DNA from: Roseitranquillus sp963709765
GTDB lineage: Bacteria; Pseudomonadota; Alphaproteobacteria; Rhodobacterales; Rhodobacteraceae
Assembly (NCBI GenBank): GCA_963709765.1
Contig: CAVPXL010000006.1
Location: forward strand, 1-64,000
DNA length: 64,000 bases
Direction: 5' to 3'
Numbering within the stretch: the first letter of the stretch is position 1; every line of letters begins with the position of its first letter. Below, piece by piece: positions 46,238 to 55,743 of this stretch. The notes under the pieces were generated by a model that worked only from the letters and a program-made list of their open reading frames with translations, had not been told where the DNA came from and made no database searches. Made by a program: the position numbers and the translations under genes.

Positions 46238-48028
46238 TCATCGTCCCACGGCGTAAGCCTGCATGAGGCGCGGGGTCGCTGCGGCCTGCATGGTTCCGTC
46301 GGCTTCGCGCAGGGCGGCGGTCAGGCGTCCGACCGACCACGGTTCGGCGACCGTGACCAGGTGGCCGCGGCGCCGCAATGCCTCGATGGTGGCCTCTCCG
46401 ACGCCGGGTTCGATCATCATCGCGCCGGGTTGCGCCTGTCGCGGGTAGAAAGAGCTCTGGAAGTGCATCGAGTGGAACAGCGGCGCATCCATTCCCTCCT
46501 GCATGTCGAGGCCGTGATGGACGAACCGCAGGAACCAGACGAGTTGCCACTGGTCCTGCTGATCACCGCCTGGCGTGCCGAAAGCGAGGCGACGGCCGTC
46601 CTTTTCCGCAAGGCTCGGCGTGAGCGTCGTGCGCGGGCGGCGGCCAGGCGCAAGCGATGTGGGCAGACCCTCTTCCAGCCAGAACATCTGCGCGCGCGAG
46701 TTGAGCGGAAAACCGAGGCCCGGGACCACAGGCGACGATTGCAGCCAGCCGCCCGAAGGCGTCGCCGAGACCATGTTCCCCTCGGCATCGATCACGTCGA
46801 GATGCACCGTGTCGCCCCGGCGTTCCGTCAGGTGCGCCATTGTCGGTTCCCCAGCGCTGGCGCCCTCGGGTGCGGCGAAGGCACGGGCCGCTCGGGCGAT
46901 GTAGGCGTCCGCCAGGTGCTCGAACCCGGGAACGCGGCCGGGGCGCTGCTCGTGGGAGGCTTCGGCGCCGATCATCGCCCGGCGCTCAGCGGCGTAGGCC
47001 TCGGAGAGCAGGTGGTCCATCGGGACTTCAGCGTGGTCGGGATCCCCGTAATAGGCCTCTCGGTCGGCAAAGGCGAGCTTCATGGCTTCGATGATCGTGT
47101 GAACGAACTCGTCTCCATTCGGATCCATGGCCGACAGATCGAAGCCCTTCAGGATCGAAAGCGTCTGGAGCATAACCGGCCCCTGGCTCCACGGAGCGGT
47201 CTTGTGCACCGTCCAGCCGTTATACTCATAGCTTAGCGTATCTTCGTAAGTGGCTGACCAATCCGCCAGATCATTGCGCGACAGGACTCCCCGATTACGC
47301 TTTCCCGATACGTCGGCCACCTCGGTCCCGGAGAGATAGTCGCAAATCGCATCGGCCACGAACCCCTCGCTCCAGACGGACCGCGCAGCATCGATCTGGG
47401 CAGCACGATCCGCGCCAGCGGCTTCGGCCTCCTCGACGATGCGCTGATATGTCTCCGCAAGCGCCAGGTTGCGGAACAGCACGTTCTCCTGAGGCGCCGC
47501 GCCGCCCGGAAGCCACGTCTCGGCCGAACTCGGCCATTCTGTAGCGAAGAAGTCGCCGAGACCGGCAATCGTGTGCGCCACGCGGGGCAGCATCGGGTGG
47601 CCGTCGCGCGCATAGGCAATGGCCGGGCCCATCACCTCGGCAAGGGTCAGACGACCGTGGTCGCGCAGCATCAGCATCCAGCCGTCGAACGCGCCCGGAA
47701 CGACAGTCGCCAAGAGGCCGGACCCCGGGATCAGGTCGAGCCCCAGACCCTTGTAATGTTCGATCGTCGCCGCGGCCGGAGCGGTACCCTGGGCGCAGAG
47801 GACGCGGGTCTGGCTGTCCTTGGCCGTGTGAAAAATAGCAGGCAAGTCGCCCGCGGGCCCGTTCAGATGCGGCTCGACCACCTGCAGGACGAGGCCCGTC
47901 GCCACCGCCGCGTCGAACGCGTTGCCGCCACGTTCCAGGATGCCAAATCCGGTCGCCGAGGCAATCCAGTGGGTCGAAGTGACGACACCGAACGTGCCGC
48001 GGATCTCGGGTCGGGTGGTGAACTGCAT
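46238..48028 (-). CDS. gamma-glutamyltransferase-family Ntn hydrolase
   Basis: Cleaves gamma-glutamyl bonds, as in glutathione, after self-processing at a Thr. The nucleophile region RRGDTVHLDVIDAEGNMVSAT and the downstream FPLNSRAQMF, TPSLAEKDGR and FGTPGGDQQDQW match the family; the N-terminal part has NAFDAAVATGLVLQVVEPH. 596 residues, no signal peptide, so unlike E. coli Ggt it probably acts in the cytoplasm on imported peptides. It is 12 bases downstream of a five-gene peptide-type ABC importer, which supports that role. Confidence 0.92.
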   Translation of the reverse strand: MQFTTRPEIRGTFGVVTSTHWIASATGFGILERGGNAFDAAVATGLVLQVVEPHLNGPAGDLPAIFHTAKDSQTRVLCAQGTAPAAATIEHYKGLGLDLIPGSGLLATVVPGAFDGWMLMLRDHGRLTLAEVMGPAIAYARDGHPMLPRVAHTIAGLGDFFATEWPSSAETWLPGGAAPQENVLFRNLALAETYQRIVEEAEAAGADRAAQIDAARSVWSEGFVADAICDYLSGTEVADVSGKRNRGVLSRNDLADWSATYEDTLSYEYNGWTVHKTAPWSQGPVMLQTLSILKGFDLSAMDPNGDEFVHTIIEAMKLAFADREAYYGDPDHAEVPMDHLLSEAYAAERRAMIGAEASHEQRPGRVPGFEHLADAYIARAARAFAAPEGASAGEPTMAHLTERRGDTVHLDVIDAEGNMVSATPSGGWLQSSPVVPGLGFPLNSRAQMFWLEEGLPTSLAPGRRPRTTLTPSLAEKDGRRLAFGTPGGDQQDQWQLVWFLRFVHHGLDMQEGMDAPLFHSMHFQSSFYPRQAQPGAMMIEPGVGEATIEALRRRGHLVTVAEPWSVGRLTAALREADGTMQAAATPRLMQAYAVGR

Positions 48029-48040
48029 TCGTGCCTCATG

Positions 48041-48925
48041 TCATTGTTCGCGCGGGTCCAGCGCATCGCGCAGCCCGTCGCCCAGAAGGTTGAAGCCAAG
48101 CACCACGAGGAAGATCGCGATGCCGGGCCATAGCGCCATCCACGGCGCCTGGTTCAGGAAGTTCTTGGCGGTGTTCAGCATCGACCCCCACGACGGAGCG
48201 GGCGGCTGCTGACCGAGGCCGAGAAACGACAGCGACGCCTCCGCAATGATGGCTGTGGCGATGGTGAGCGTTGCCTGCACCAGCACCGGCGGAAGGACGT
48301 TCGGAAAGATGTACCGCGTCAGGATGCGCGGCGTGGAGAGGCCGATGGCGCGGGCACTGTCCACGTAATCCTCGGCCTTGACACTCATCACCTGCCCGCG
48401 GGTCAGACGGATGAAGATCGGGGTCGCGGAAATGCCGATGGCGATCATCGCGTTGGTCAGGCTTGGCCCGAGAAAGGCAGCCAGCGCGATCGCGAGGATG
48501 AGGAAGGGAGCAGCCAGAAGGGCTTCGGTGCAGCGCGAGATGATGGCGTCGGTCCAACCGCCGAAATAGCCTGCAAGAATGCCGAAGGGCACACCGAGAC
48601 ATACCGCAATCGCGACCGAGACGACACCGGCTAGAAGCGATGCCTGTGCCCCCCAGATCATCCGTGAAAGCACGTCGCGCCCGATCTCGTCGGTGCCGAA
48701 GAAGTGCGCGGCGGACGGCGCCTTGCGCACCGCTCCCCAATCGGTCGCCGCGGGGTCGGGGATGGGGAGCAGGGGCGCCGCGAGGGCGATCAGGAGGAAG
48801 AACGCCACCAGAATTGAACCGAGCATGGCGCTCCGGTGGCTGCGGAATTTCTTCCAGACCCGGTTTTCGGGTCGCGCGGAAAGGACCGGTTCCGCTGTGG
48901 CGGGATCGCTGACCGGGGTCGTCAT
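48041..48925 (-). CDS. peptide/glutathione-type ABC permease (DppC/GsiD-like)
   Basis: An inner-membrane permease of about 294 residues. It has the DppC-type N-terminal helix (SAMLGSILVAFFLLIALAAP), the family block HFFGTDEIGRDVLSRMIWGA, the EAA-like DYVDSARAIGLSTPRIL and the ending GLNLLGD-type FNLLGDGLRDALDPR. ATG 48925 overlaps the stop of the other permease (ATGA). It forms the transport channel with the DppB-like partner. Confidence 0.92.
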   Translation of the reverse strand: MTTPVSDPATAEPVLSARPENRVWKKFRSHRSAMLGSILVAFFLLIALAAPLLPIPDPAATDWGAVRKAPSAAHFFGTDEIGRDVLSRMIWGAQASLLAGVVSVAIAVCLGVPFGILAGYFGGWTDAIISRCTEALLAAPFLILAIALAAFLGPSLTNAMIAIGISATPIFIRLTRGQVMSVKAEDYVDSARAIGLSTPRILTRYIFPNVLPPVLVQATLTIATAIIAEASLSFLGLGQQPPAPSWGSMLNTAKNFLNQAPWMALWPGIAIFLVVLGFNLLGDGLRDALDPREQ

Positions 48926-49866
48926 TGAGGCTTCAGTCGCGGATTGAGCAGGACATGAAGCACGTCGGCCAGCAGATTCATGAAGATGAAGCCGACCGCC
49001 GTCACGAGGACGATGCCCTGGACCACCGCATAGTCGCGGTTGAAGACGGCATCGACCACCAGCTTTCCGAAGCCAGGGATCGTGAAGATCTGTTCGGTCA
49101 GAACGGCGCCGGCGATCAGCTCGCCGAACAGGAGCGCGGTCAGAGTCACGATCGGGGTCAGCGCGTTCCGCAGGGCGTGCTTGAGGATCACCGCACGTTC
49201 GCGCAGCCCCTTGGCGCGGGCAGTGCGGATATAATCGGACTTGAGGACACCCAGCATGGCCGAACGAGTATGGCGCATCAGCGTCGCCGCGAGCGCCGTG
49301 CCAAGCACGAAGGCCGGCATGATCATCGTCTTGAGAGACTGCGCGACGTCTTCGGAGAGCGGGACGTATCCCGACGCCGGCAACAGTCGCCATCGCACGG
49401 ATACCAGCAGGATCAGCATGATCCCAAGCCAGAAATTGGGAATCGACAGTCCCGACAGCGCGATCACGTTGGCGGCGTAATCCGTCGCGGTGCCCTTTTT
49501 GACCGCTGACAGGATTCCTGCCGGAATGCCGATCGCGAGCGCGAAGACCATCGCCATGCAGGCGAGCTGGATGGTAACGGGCAGCTTCTGCAGGATCAGC
49601 TCCAGCACCGGCTGGTTGGTGCGCAGCGAAATGCCCAGATCACCAATCATCGCATTGCCGATCCAGGTGAAGTACTGGATCGGGATCGGATCGTTCAGCC
49701 GGTATTTCTCGCGCAGATAGGCCAGCGTTTCCGGGTCGCGCTCCTCTCCCGCCATGGCCAGGACCGGGTCTCCGGGTAGCAGCTTTTGCAACGCGAAAAC
49801 GAAGACCGAGATCAGGATGATCGTCGGGATCGCGATGAGCAGCCGGCGGAGGATGAACGAGAACAT
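48922..49866 (-). CDS. peptide/glutathione-type ABC permease (DppB/GsiC-like)
   Basis: The N-terminus FSFILRRLLIAIPTIILISVF and the block LLPGDPVLAMAGEE are typical of DppB; DYIRTARAKGLRERAVILKH is the EAA loop that contacts the ATPases, and LLFGELIAGAVLTEQIF follows. About 314 residues, six helices. Start ATG 49866, 52 bases after the binding-protein stop. It pairs with the DppC-like protein. Confidence 0.92.
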   Translation of the reverse strand: MFSFILRRLLIAIPTIILISVFVFALQKLLPGDPVLAMAGEERDPETLAYLREKYRLNDPIPIQYFTWIGNAMIGDLGISLRTNQPVLELILQKLPVTIQLACMAMVFALAIGIPAGILSAVKKGTATDYAANVIALSGLSIPNFWLGIMLILLVSVRWRLLPASGYVPLSEDVAQSLKTMIMPAFVLGTALAATLMRHTRSAMLGVLKSDYIRTARAKGLRERAVILKHALRNALTPIVTLTALLFGELIAGAVLTEQIFTIPGFGKLVVDAVFNRDYAVVQGIVLVTAVGFIFMNLLADVLHVLLNPRLKPQ

Positions 49867-49918
49867 GCGCGTGCTTTCAGGTGAGGCACCCCGCCGCGGT
49901 GGGCGGGGTGCCGGAAGT

Positions 49919-51430
49919 TCATTCGGTCTTGGAGACTCCTTCAAGCCGGATCATCCCGTCGGGGTATGGTTTGAAGCCCTCGATCGCCGCGTCCATCGCC
50001 CAGATCCACACGGGGTGGTAGAGATAGACGATGGGCTGCTGCTCGTTGAGGATGTCACGCGCGGCGTCGTAGCTTTCCTTGCGGGTGGCCTGATCGTTCG
50101 AGGTGCGCGCCTCGTCCAGCAAGCGGTCCACCTCCGCGTCGGAGAACCCTAAATCGTTGATCCCGCCGCCCGTGGTCATGAACTGGTGGATGTTGCCGTC
50201 GGGGTCGACGCGGCCCGACCAGCCGACCTGACTGCCCTGATAGGCGCCGGCAGTCTGATCGCTGAGAAGTGTCGCGAATTCCTTGGCTTCCAGCTCGATA
50301 TTGATGCCGGCCTCCGCCGCCATCGCCTGAACGACCTGCATCACCTGCATCTGGACAGGGTTGTTGGTGACCTGGATGGTGATGTCGACGCCGTCAGGAT
50401 AGCCGGCCTCTTCCAGCAGTGCCCTGGCCTTTTCCACGTCCCGCTCGGGAATCGGGTGGTCCGTGTCGTACCAGGGCGAGTCGGGCGGGAACGGCTGGTT
50501 GCCCGGCGCGAAGGCGCCCTCGAAGACCACCTGGTTCAGGGTCGCGCGGTCGATCGCGAGACTCAGGGCCTGACGGACGAGCGGGCTTTCCCCCAGCGGG
50601 TTGGCCGCATTGTCGCCGTTGCCCACGTTGATCGTGATGCCCTGATAGCCAAGCGAGGTGGCCTTCTCGACCTTGATGTTCGCGTCGGATTCGGCCGCCG
50701 CCAGATCGGTCGCCGCCAGACGCTCAAGCATGTCGAGGTCGCCCGATTGCAGGTTGGCGAGCCGCACCGTCGTGTCCGGGATCGGCAGGAACGTCACGGT
50801 GTCGAAGTTGATCTCGCCCGCGTTCCAGTATTCGTCGAACTTCTCCAGCACGATGCGGTCCTGCTGCACGCGCTCCTTGAACCTGAAGGGGCCGGAACAG
50901 ACCGGCCCGAGGCCGAAATCCGCGCCCGCCTCGGACGTCGCCTTGGGCGACATCATCATGCCCGAACGGTCGGCGAACTGGGCAAGCAGCGTCGCGTCAG
51001 GCTGGGCCAAGGTGATCTTGACGGTGAACTCGTCCACTGCCTCGGCGCCGGTGATCGAGGCAACCTCCGATTTGCGGCGGCTCTCCTCGAGGTTCTGGCT
51101 GCGGTCGATGTTGGCCACCACTGCTTCGGCGTTGAAGGGCTCGCCGTCGTGAAAGGTCGCATCCTCGCGCAGAGTCATGGTGAGTTCGGTGCCGTCATCG
51201 TTCCATTCCCAGCCGGTCGCGAGCTGCGGAATGATCTCGAGCTGTGGCGTGATGTCGACCAGCTTGTCGCAGAGCGATGCATAGACGATCCGCCCCACAA
51301 ACGTCCGCGACTGATCGGGGTCCAGAATATCGGCGTCGTCCTGAAGCCCGATGCGCAGGTCCTGAGCCTGCGCGCCCAGCGCTGTGGCGCTCAGCAATGC
51401 GGCAAGCAGCGTCGTTCGTTTCATGTTCAT
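49919..51430 (-). CDS. periplasmic peptide-binding protein (SBP family 5, GsiB/DppA-like)
   Basis: A signal peptide (TTLLAALLSATALGAQAQ) precedes the family 5 fold: LRIGLQDDADILDPDQSR, LATGWEWNDDGTELTMTLR, ATFHDGEPFNAEAV, VRQALSLAIDRATL, and GWSGRVDPDGNIHQF. About 503 residues. ATG 51430 follows the ATPase stop by two bases; ATG 51424 is also possible. It determines what the importer takes up. The gamma-glutamyltransferase in the operon points to glutathione or other gamma-glutamyl peptides. Confidence 0.92.
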   Translation of the reverse strand: MNMKRTTLLAALLSATALGAQAQDLRIGLQDDADILDPDQSRTFVGRIVYASLCDKLVDITPQLEIIPQLATGWEWNDDGTELTMTLREDATFHDGEPFNAEAVVANIDRSQNLEESRRKSEVASITGAEAVDEFTVKITLAQPDATLLAQFADRSGMMMSPKATSEAGADFGLGPVCSGPFRFKERVQQDRIVLEKFDEYWNAGEINFDTVTFLPIPDTTVRLANLQSGDLDMLERLAATDLAAAESDANIKVEKATSLGYQGITINVGNGDNAANPLGESPLVRQALSLAIDRATLNQVVFEGAFAPGNQPFPPDSPWYDTDHPIPERDVEKARALLEEAGYPDGVDITIQVTNNPVQMQVMQVVQAMAAEAGINIELEAKEFATLLSDQTAGAYQGSQVGWSGRVDPDGNIHQFMTTGGGINDLGFSDAEVDRLLDEARTSNDQATRKESYDAARDILNEQQPIVYLYHPVWIWAMDAAIEGFKPYPDGMIRLEGVSKTE

Positions 51431-51432
51431 CC

Positions 51433-52542
51433 TCACTCTCCTCGGCTGTTGTCGTGTCGTTCGCGGGGCGCGGCGGCAAGTGCGTCGCGGTATAGCTCAA
51501 AACGCGCTTCGGCCTGCGGCACGCGGGCAGCCGGCGTGTCCATTGGCTTGCGTGGATGGTTGGCGGCAATCTCTTCCCAGAAGTGGCAGGCGGTCTGATG
51601 TCCCGATCCCGATGCCGGTCTCAGTTCCGGTTCGACCTGCGTGCAGAGATCGCGGGCATAGGGACATCGGGTGTGGAACCGACAGCCCGGGGGCGGCGCG
51701 ACCGGAGACGGCATCTCGCCGGTCAGCTCCACGCGTTCCCGCCGCAATCCGGGTTCGAGCTCGGGAATGGCCGAGAGCAGGGCGAGCGTGTAAGGGTGCG
51801 ACGGGTGCTCGAAGATCGTGTCGGTATCGCCGAGCTCGACGATCTGGCCCAGATACATGACCGCGACGCGGTCGCTCATGTGCCTGATCACCGCCAGATC
51901 GTGGGCGATGATCACGAGTGTGAGGCCAAGCTCGTCGCGCAGATCGCCCAGAAGGTTGATCACCTGTGCCTGCACCGAAACGTCGAGGGCCGAGACCGGT
52001 TCATCCCCGATGATGAGCCGTGGCCCCGATGCCAGCGCCCGTGCGATTCCGATGCGCTGTCGCTGGCCGCCCGAAAACTCGTGTGGATAGCGTCCCGCAT
52101 GTTCCGGGCGCAGGCCCACCTGTTCCAGCAGGTCCGCGACGCGGGTGCGTCGCGCTGCGGCGTTCAGCCCGGGTTCGTGCGTCTCCAGCGGCTCGCCCAC
52201 GAGCCGGCCGACCGTCATGCGCGGATTGAGCGACGAAAACGGGTCCTGAAAGACGAACTGCATGTCCTTGCGCAATTCGGTCAGCTCCCGCCCTTCGAGA
52301 TGCGAGATGTCGCGATCCTCGAACTGCACCCGGCCCGAAGTGGGGGCGAGAAGCCGCATCAGCAGCCGCGCGAGCGTGGACTTGCCGCAGCCCGATTCGC
52401 CAACGATGGCGAAGGTCTCGCCGCGCCGGACTTCGAACGAGACGCCGTCGACGGCGCGCACGATGCGCGCCTGTTCGAGAATTCCGCCGCCCACCCTGAA
52501 ATGCCGTACGAGGTCGCGGGCCTGGAGGATCGTGTCACTCAC
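51433..52542 (-). CDS. peptide-type ABC ATP-binding protein (DppF-like)
   Basis: Walker A GESGCGKST, Q-loop VFQDPFSSLNPRMTV, signature FSGGQRQRIGIA, Walker B LIIGDEPVSALD and switch IIAHDLAV are present, with the oligopeptide-type C-terminal Cys cluster (CRFHTRCPYARDLC and a later TACHF) that may bind a Fe-S cluster. About 369 residues. GTG 52542 overlaps the DppD stop. It forms a heterodimer with the DppD-like ATPase. Confidence 0.92.
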   Translation of the reverse strand: MSDTILQARDLVRHFRVGGGILEQARIVRAVDGVSFEVRRGETFAIVGESGCGKSTLARLLMRLLAPTSGRVQFEDRDISHLEGRELTELRKDMQFVFQDPFSSLNPRMTVGRLVGEPLETHEPGLNAAARRTRVADLLEQVGLRPEHAGRYPHEFSGGQRQRIGIARALASGPRLIIGDEPVSALDVSVQAQVINLLGDLRDELGLTLVIIAHDLAVIRHMSDRVAVMYLGQIVELGDTDTIFEHPSHPYTLALLSAIPELEPGLRRERVELTGEMPSPVAPPPGCRFHTRCPYARDLCTQVEPELRPASGSGHQTACHFWEEIAANHPRKPMDTPAARVPQAEARFELYRDALAAAPRERHDNSRGE

Positions 52543-53549
52543 GCCGGCCGCCTCGCGAGATCTTCGAGCGGAGCGAAGTGGCAGGCCGCCTGATGGTTCG
52601 GCGCGAGCTCGGCCAATACCGGTCGGGTCGCGCAGACCGGCGCGGCGAACGGGCAGCGCGAGGAAAACCGGCACCCGGGCGGCATGTCCGTGGCTGACGG
52701 CACCGAACCCGGCACTGTCGTCAGGCGCGTGCGCGGCCCGGTGAGACGCGGTACGGAACTCATGAGCCCGATCGTGTAGGGATGCTGCGGATTGGCGAAG
52801 ATCTCTCCGGCGGGACCGCTCTCGACGATCTGCCCGGCATACATGACCGCGACATCCTTTGCGATCTCGGCCACGACGCCGAGATCGTGGGTGATCATGA
52901 TCGTGGCCATTCCGGTCTGGTCCTGCAGGGTCCGGATCAGGTCGAGGATCTGGGCCTGGATCGTCACGTCGAGCGCTGTCGTCGGCTCGTCGGCGATGAG
53001 CAGCGACGGATCGTTGACCAGCGCCATCGCGATCATCACCCGTTGGCGCATTCCGCCCGAAAGCTGGTGCGGGTATTCGCGCAGCCGCTGTCGCGGCGCC
53101 GGAATGCCGACCTGTTCGAGCATGTCGAGGGCACGTGCTTCGGCTTCGGATTTCGAGCAGCGCCTGTGACAGCGAACCGCCTCGGCGATCTGATCGCCGA
53201 CCCGGAAGGCCGGATTGAGCGACGTCATCGGTTCCTGGAAGATCATCGCCATCCGGTCGCCGCGCAGCGACCGGAAGCGGTCGAACGAGGTCAGGTCGTA
53301 GTGATTGCCCTCGAAATCGAGCGTTCCCGAGCTGACTTGAAGCACATCCGGCGGCAGGAGCCCCATCAGCGCCATGGCCGTGATGCTCTTGCCGCAGCCC
53401 GATTCACCGACGATGCAGAGCGTCTCGCCGGGGTTCACCGACAGGCTGACGTCCTGAACCAGATCGGGTCCCGTCGTCCCGAGACGAAGCGACAGAGTGT
53501 CGAGCTTCAGCAGCGGTCCGTTCACGCGGACGGCTTCCTTCTTCGACAT
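52539..53549 (-). CDS. peptide-type ABC ATP-binding protein (DppD-like)
   Basis: The first gene of the six-gene unit. Walker A GESGCGKSI, Q-loop IFQEPMTSLNPAFRV, signature LSGGMRQRVMIA, Walker B LLIADEPTTALD, switch MITHDLGV and the C-terminal CRFSSRCPFAAPVC with TACHF-like QAACHF. About 336 residues; start ATG 53549. It overlaps the DppF-like start by four bases. Confidence 0.92.
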   Translation of the reverse strand: MSKKEAVRVNGPLLKLDTLSLRLGTTGPDLVQDVSLSVNPGETLCIVGESGCGKSITAMALMGLLPPDVLQVSSGTLDFEGNHYDLTSFDRFRSLRGDRMAMIFQEPMTSLNPAFRVGDQIAEAVRCHRRCSKSEAEARALDMLEQVGIPAPRQRLREYPHQLSGGMRQRVMIAMALVNDPSLLIADEPTTALDVTIQAQILDLIRTLQDQTGMATIMITHDLGVVAEIAKDVAVMYAGQIVESGPAGEIFANPQHPYTIGLMSSVPRLTGPRTRLTTVPGSVPSATDMPPGCRFSSRCPFAAPVCATRPVLAELAPNHQAACHFAPLEDLARRPA

Positions 53550-53692
53550 TCGTGAAATCCCACCTTCCCACGACCGATGTGGACTGGGGGAAGGATGTTC
53601 CGCGCCTTCCTGGCTGTCAACGCCCCGCAGCGGGATCCACGAGGGCCGCCGACTGCGTGTTCTCGGTTCCGGGCGTCGGCGTCTCTTCTGTG

Positions 53693-55492
53693 TCATCCGG
53701 CGGAACTCATTGCGATGACCTGTGCCACCGCTTTGTCGTCCGCCTGGTCCCCGGCAGTTACCATTCGCATCTCGCCCTGGGTCAGGATCTGGGCGATGGG
53801 AATGGCGTCGGGATGGGCCTTGCGCCAATCCTCGAGCTTGTCGGTCTCGGCGAGCTTGTCGATCGTGAAATACCAGCCTGCTTCGATCTTGTCGTTCAAC
53901 GTCTCGATCGTCTCGGCGGCGCCGAACCGGCGACCTCCGAGGCTGGCCGGGAGCGCGTGCCTCGCTCCGTGCGGCGTGATACGCGCGACCTGGAAGGCGT
54001 TGTCACGGCCGAAATCGGGACCGAGATCAGTGGCGACGAGGGTGTTGTAGGCGTCGTTGCCGGTCGCCGCGACAATACTGCCGAAGGAGACGAGTTCGAC
54101 CGTGTGCTCCGCTGCCTCTGACAAGATGTCGCCATGAAAGGTCGGGATGCTCTTGTCCCGCGCCGCGTGGAGGTGGCCGGGGTTGGTATCGGCCACCAGC
54201 ACCGGCACGTCCGCACGCTGGAGGGCGCGGGCGAAGGCTGTGGCCCACGGCGAGCCGCCGACGATCAGGACACCCAGCGTCTCGCCCCCTGTCAGGCCCA
54301 GAGCGCGGGCAAATGGGCCGAGCGAGAAGCCGTGAACGACCACCGTCGCCGCAACCAGGACGAAGGCGAGCGGGCCGATCAATGCACCGTCCGCCACCCC
54401 CAACGCCGTGAGACGGTCGCCGAACAGGCCTGCTACCGCCACCAGAACCACACCGCGCGGCCCGGTCAGCGCCACGAGGATGCGTTCGCGTATCGGCACC
54501 CGCGTCATGGCGAGTGACGCAAAGACGGTAATGGGCCGGGCGCCCAGAACGATCAGCGCCACGAGAAGCGCGGCGCGCCATGTGAGCTGACCCAGGGCCG
54601 AGAAGTCCAGCGACGCCGCCAGCAGGATGAACACCCCCGAGACCAGCAGAACGGTCGCGTGCTCCTTGAAGCGGCGCAATTCCTCATACGAAGGCAGGTC
54701 CGCATTCGCGATCACGATGCCCATGATGGTGACTGCCAGAAGACCGCTTTCGTGCAGGACGAAGTTCGAGACAGCGAAAACGATCAGGAGCGTCGTGAAC
54801 AGGACCGAAACCTTCATGTATTCCGGCACGCCGCCACCGCGGAAGCTGCGTGCGAGAAGGAACCCGGCCGAGGCGCCGAGCACGATCGCCGTTCCGACGC
54901 CGAGCGCCAGGTTGATCATCGCCTCGGAGAACCTCTCGGCCGTGTAGAGGACCAGCACGACCTCGAACGCCAGGACGGCCGCCAGCGCCCCGATCGGGTC
55001 GTTCACGATCGCTTCCCATTGCAGCAGCAGCGCCGGACGGCGGGCAAGCCTGGCCTGACGCAGGAGCGGGGCGATGACCGTGGGTCCGGTCACGATCAGG
55101 ATGCCACCGAACACAGCAGAGCTTTCCCACGAGAGGCCGGCACCGAAATGCAGTGCCAGCGCCGCGAGAAGCCAGCCCAACGGCGCGCCCACGACGACCA
55201 GACGTCGCACGCCTTCTGCCGCATCGGCGAGCCCTCGGAAGTTGAGCGTCAATCCGCCTTCGAAGAGGATCACGGCAACCGCGATGGAGATGATCGGCCC
55301 GGTCAGGGCGCCGATATCACGGGCGGGATCGAAGATCCCGAGGACAGGTCCCACCAGCACGCCGGCGCCCAGCATCAGCACGATCGCGGGCACCCGCAGA
55401 CGCCAGGCCAGCCATTGCGACCCCACGCCGAGCCCGCCGACAAGTGCGATCGCCATCACCGGCGAAAGGGTTGCGGCCGCCTCGGCTTCCAT
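53693..55492 (-). CDS. CPA1-type cation:proton antiporter with C-terminal TrkA-N/RCK domain
   Basis: The first about 400 residues are a 12-13-helix antiporter: LMLGAGVLVGPVLGIFDPAR, VAVILFEGGLTLNF, ILIVTGPTVIAPLLRQ, and the ion-site region WEAIVNDPIGALAA with adjacent Asn-Asp. A cytoplasmic nucleotide-binding RCK domain follows (GVLIVGGSPWATAFARALQRA, VLVADTNPGHL), which would gate transport by ligand. 599 residues; start ATG 55492. It probably handles Na+ or K+ for pH and salt balance. The gene stands alone. Confidence 0.9.
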   Translation of the reverse strand: MEAEAAATLSPVMAIALVGGLGVGSQWLAWRLRVPAIVLMLGAGVLVGPVLGIFDPARDIGALTGPIISIAVAVILFEGGLTLNFRGLADAAEGVRRLVVVGAPLGWLLAALALHFGAGLSWESSAVFGGILIVTGPTVIAPLLRQARLARRPALLLQWEAIVNDPIGALAAVLAFEVVLVLYTAERFSEAMINLALGVGTAIVLGASAGFLLARSFRGGGVPEYMKVSVLFTTLLIVFAVSNFVLHESGLLAVTIMGIVIANADLPSYEELRRFKEHATVLLVSGVFILLAASLDFSALGQLTWRAALLVALIVLGARPITVFASLAMTRVPIRERILVALTGPRGVVLVAVAGLFGDRLTALGVADGALIGPLAFVLVAATVVVHGFSLGPFARALGLTGGETLGVLIVGGSPWATAFARALQRADVPVLVADTNPGHLHAARDKSIPTFHGDILSEAAEHTVELVSFGSIVAATGNDAYNTLVATDLGPDFGRDNAFQVARITPHGARHALPASLGGRRFGAAETIETLNDKIEAGWYFTIDKLAETDKLEDWRKAHPDAIPIAQILTQGEMRMVTAGDQADDKAVAQVIAMSSAG

Positions 55493-55606
55493 GAACGTCT
55501 CCTTCGGGATTTCCCGCCGAGCACGTATCCATCGTCCGGGATCGTGCCACATCATGGCGAAAAGAGCGCGCAGCAACAAGCCTCTGGAAGCATGGGCAAA
55601 AGGACA

Positions 55607-55683
55607 TGGTAGGCCCGGAGGGACTCGAACCCCCAACCAAAGCGTTATGAGCGCTCTGCTCTAACCAATTGAGCTACAGGCCC
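55607..55683 (-). tRNA. tRNA with CAT anticodon, probably tRNA-Ile2 (lysidine) rather than Met
   Basis: Minus-strand cloverleaf: acceptor GGGCCTG with CGGGCCT, D arm GCTC...GAGC, anticodon loop CTCATAA, T loop TTCGAGT, encoded CCA at 55609-55607. The anticodon is clear. The Ile2 versus elongator-Met identity is a judgement from overall sequence and needs a covariance model. Confidence 0.9.
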
Positions 55684-55743
55684 GCCCGAGCCTCGCCTTA
55701 CCAGAACCGCCGAACCGGTCAACACCGTCCGACTGTAGATGAC

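Noticed and set aside
50186..51598. 470-codon plus-strand open frame over the peptide-binding protein
   Set aside because: Shadow frame; the minus strand has signal peptide and family 5 motifs.
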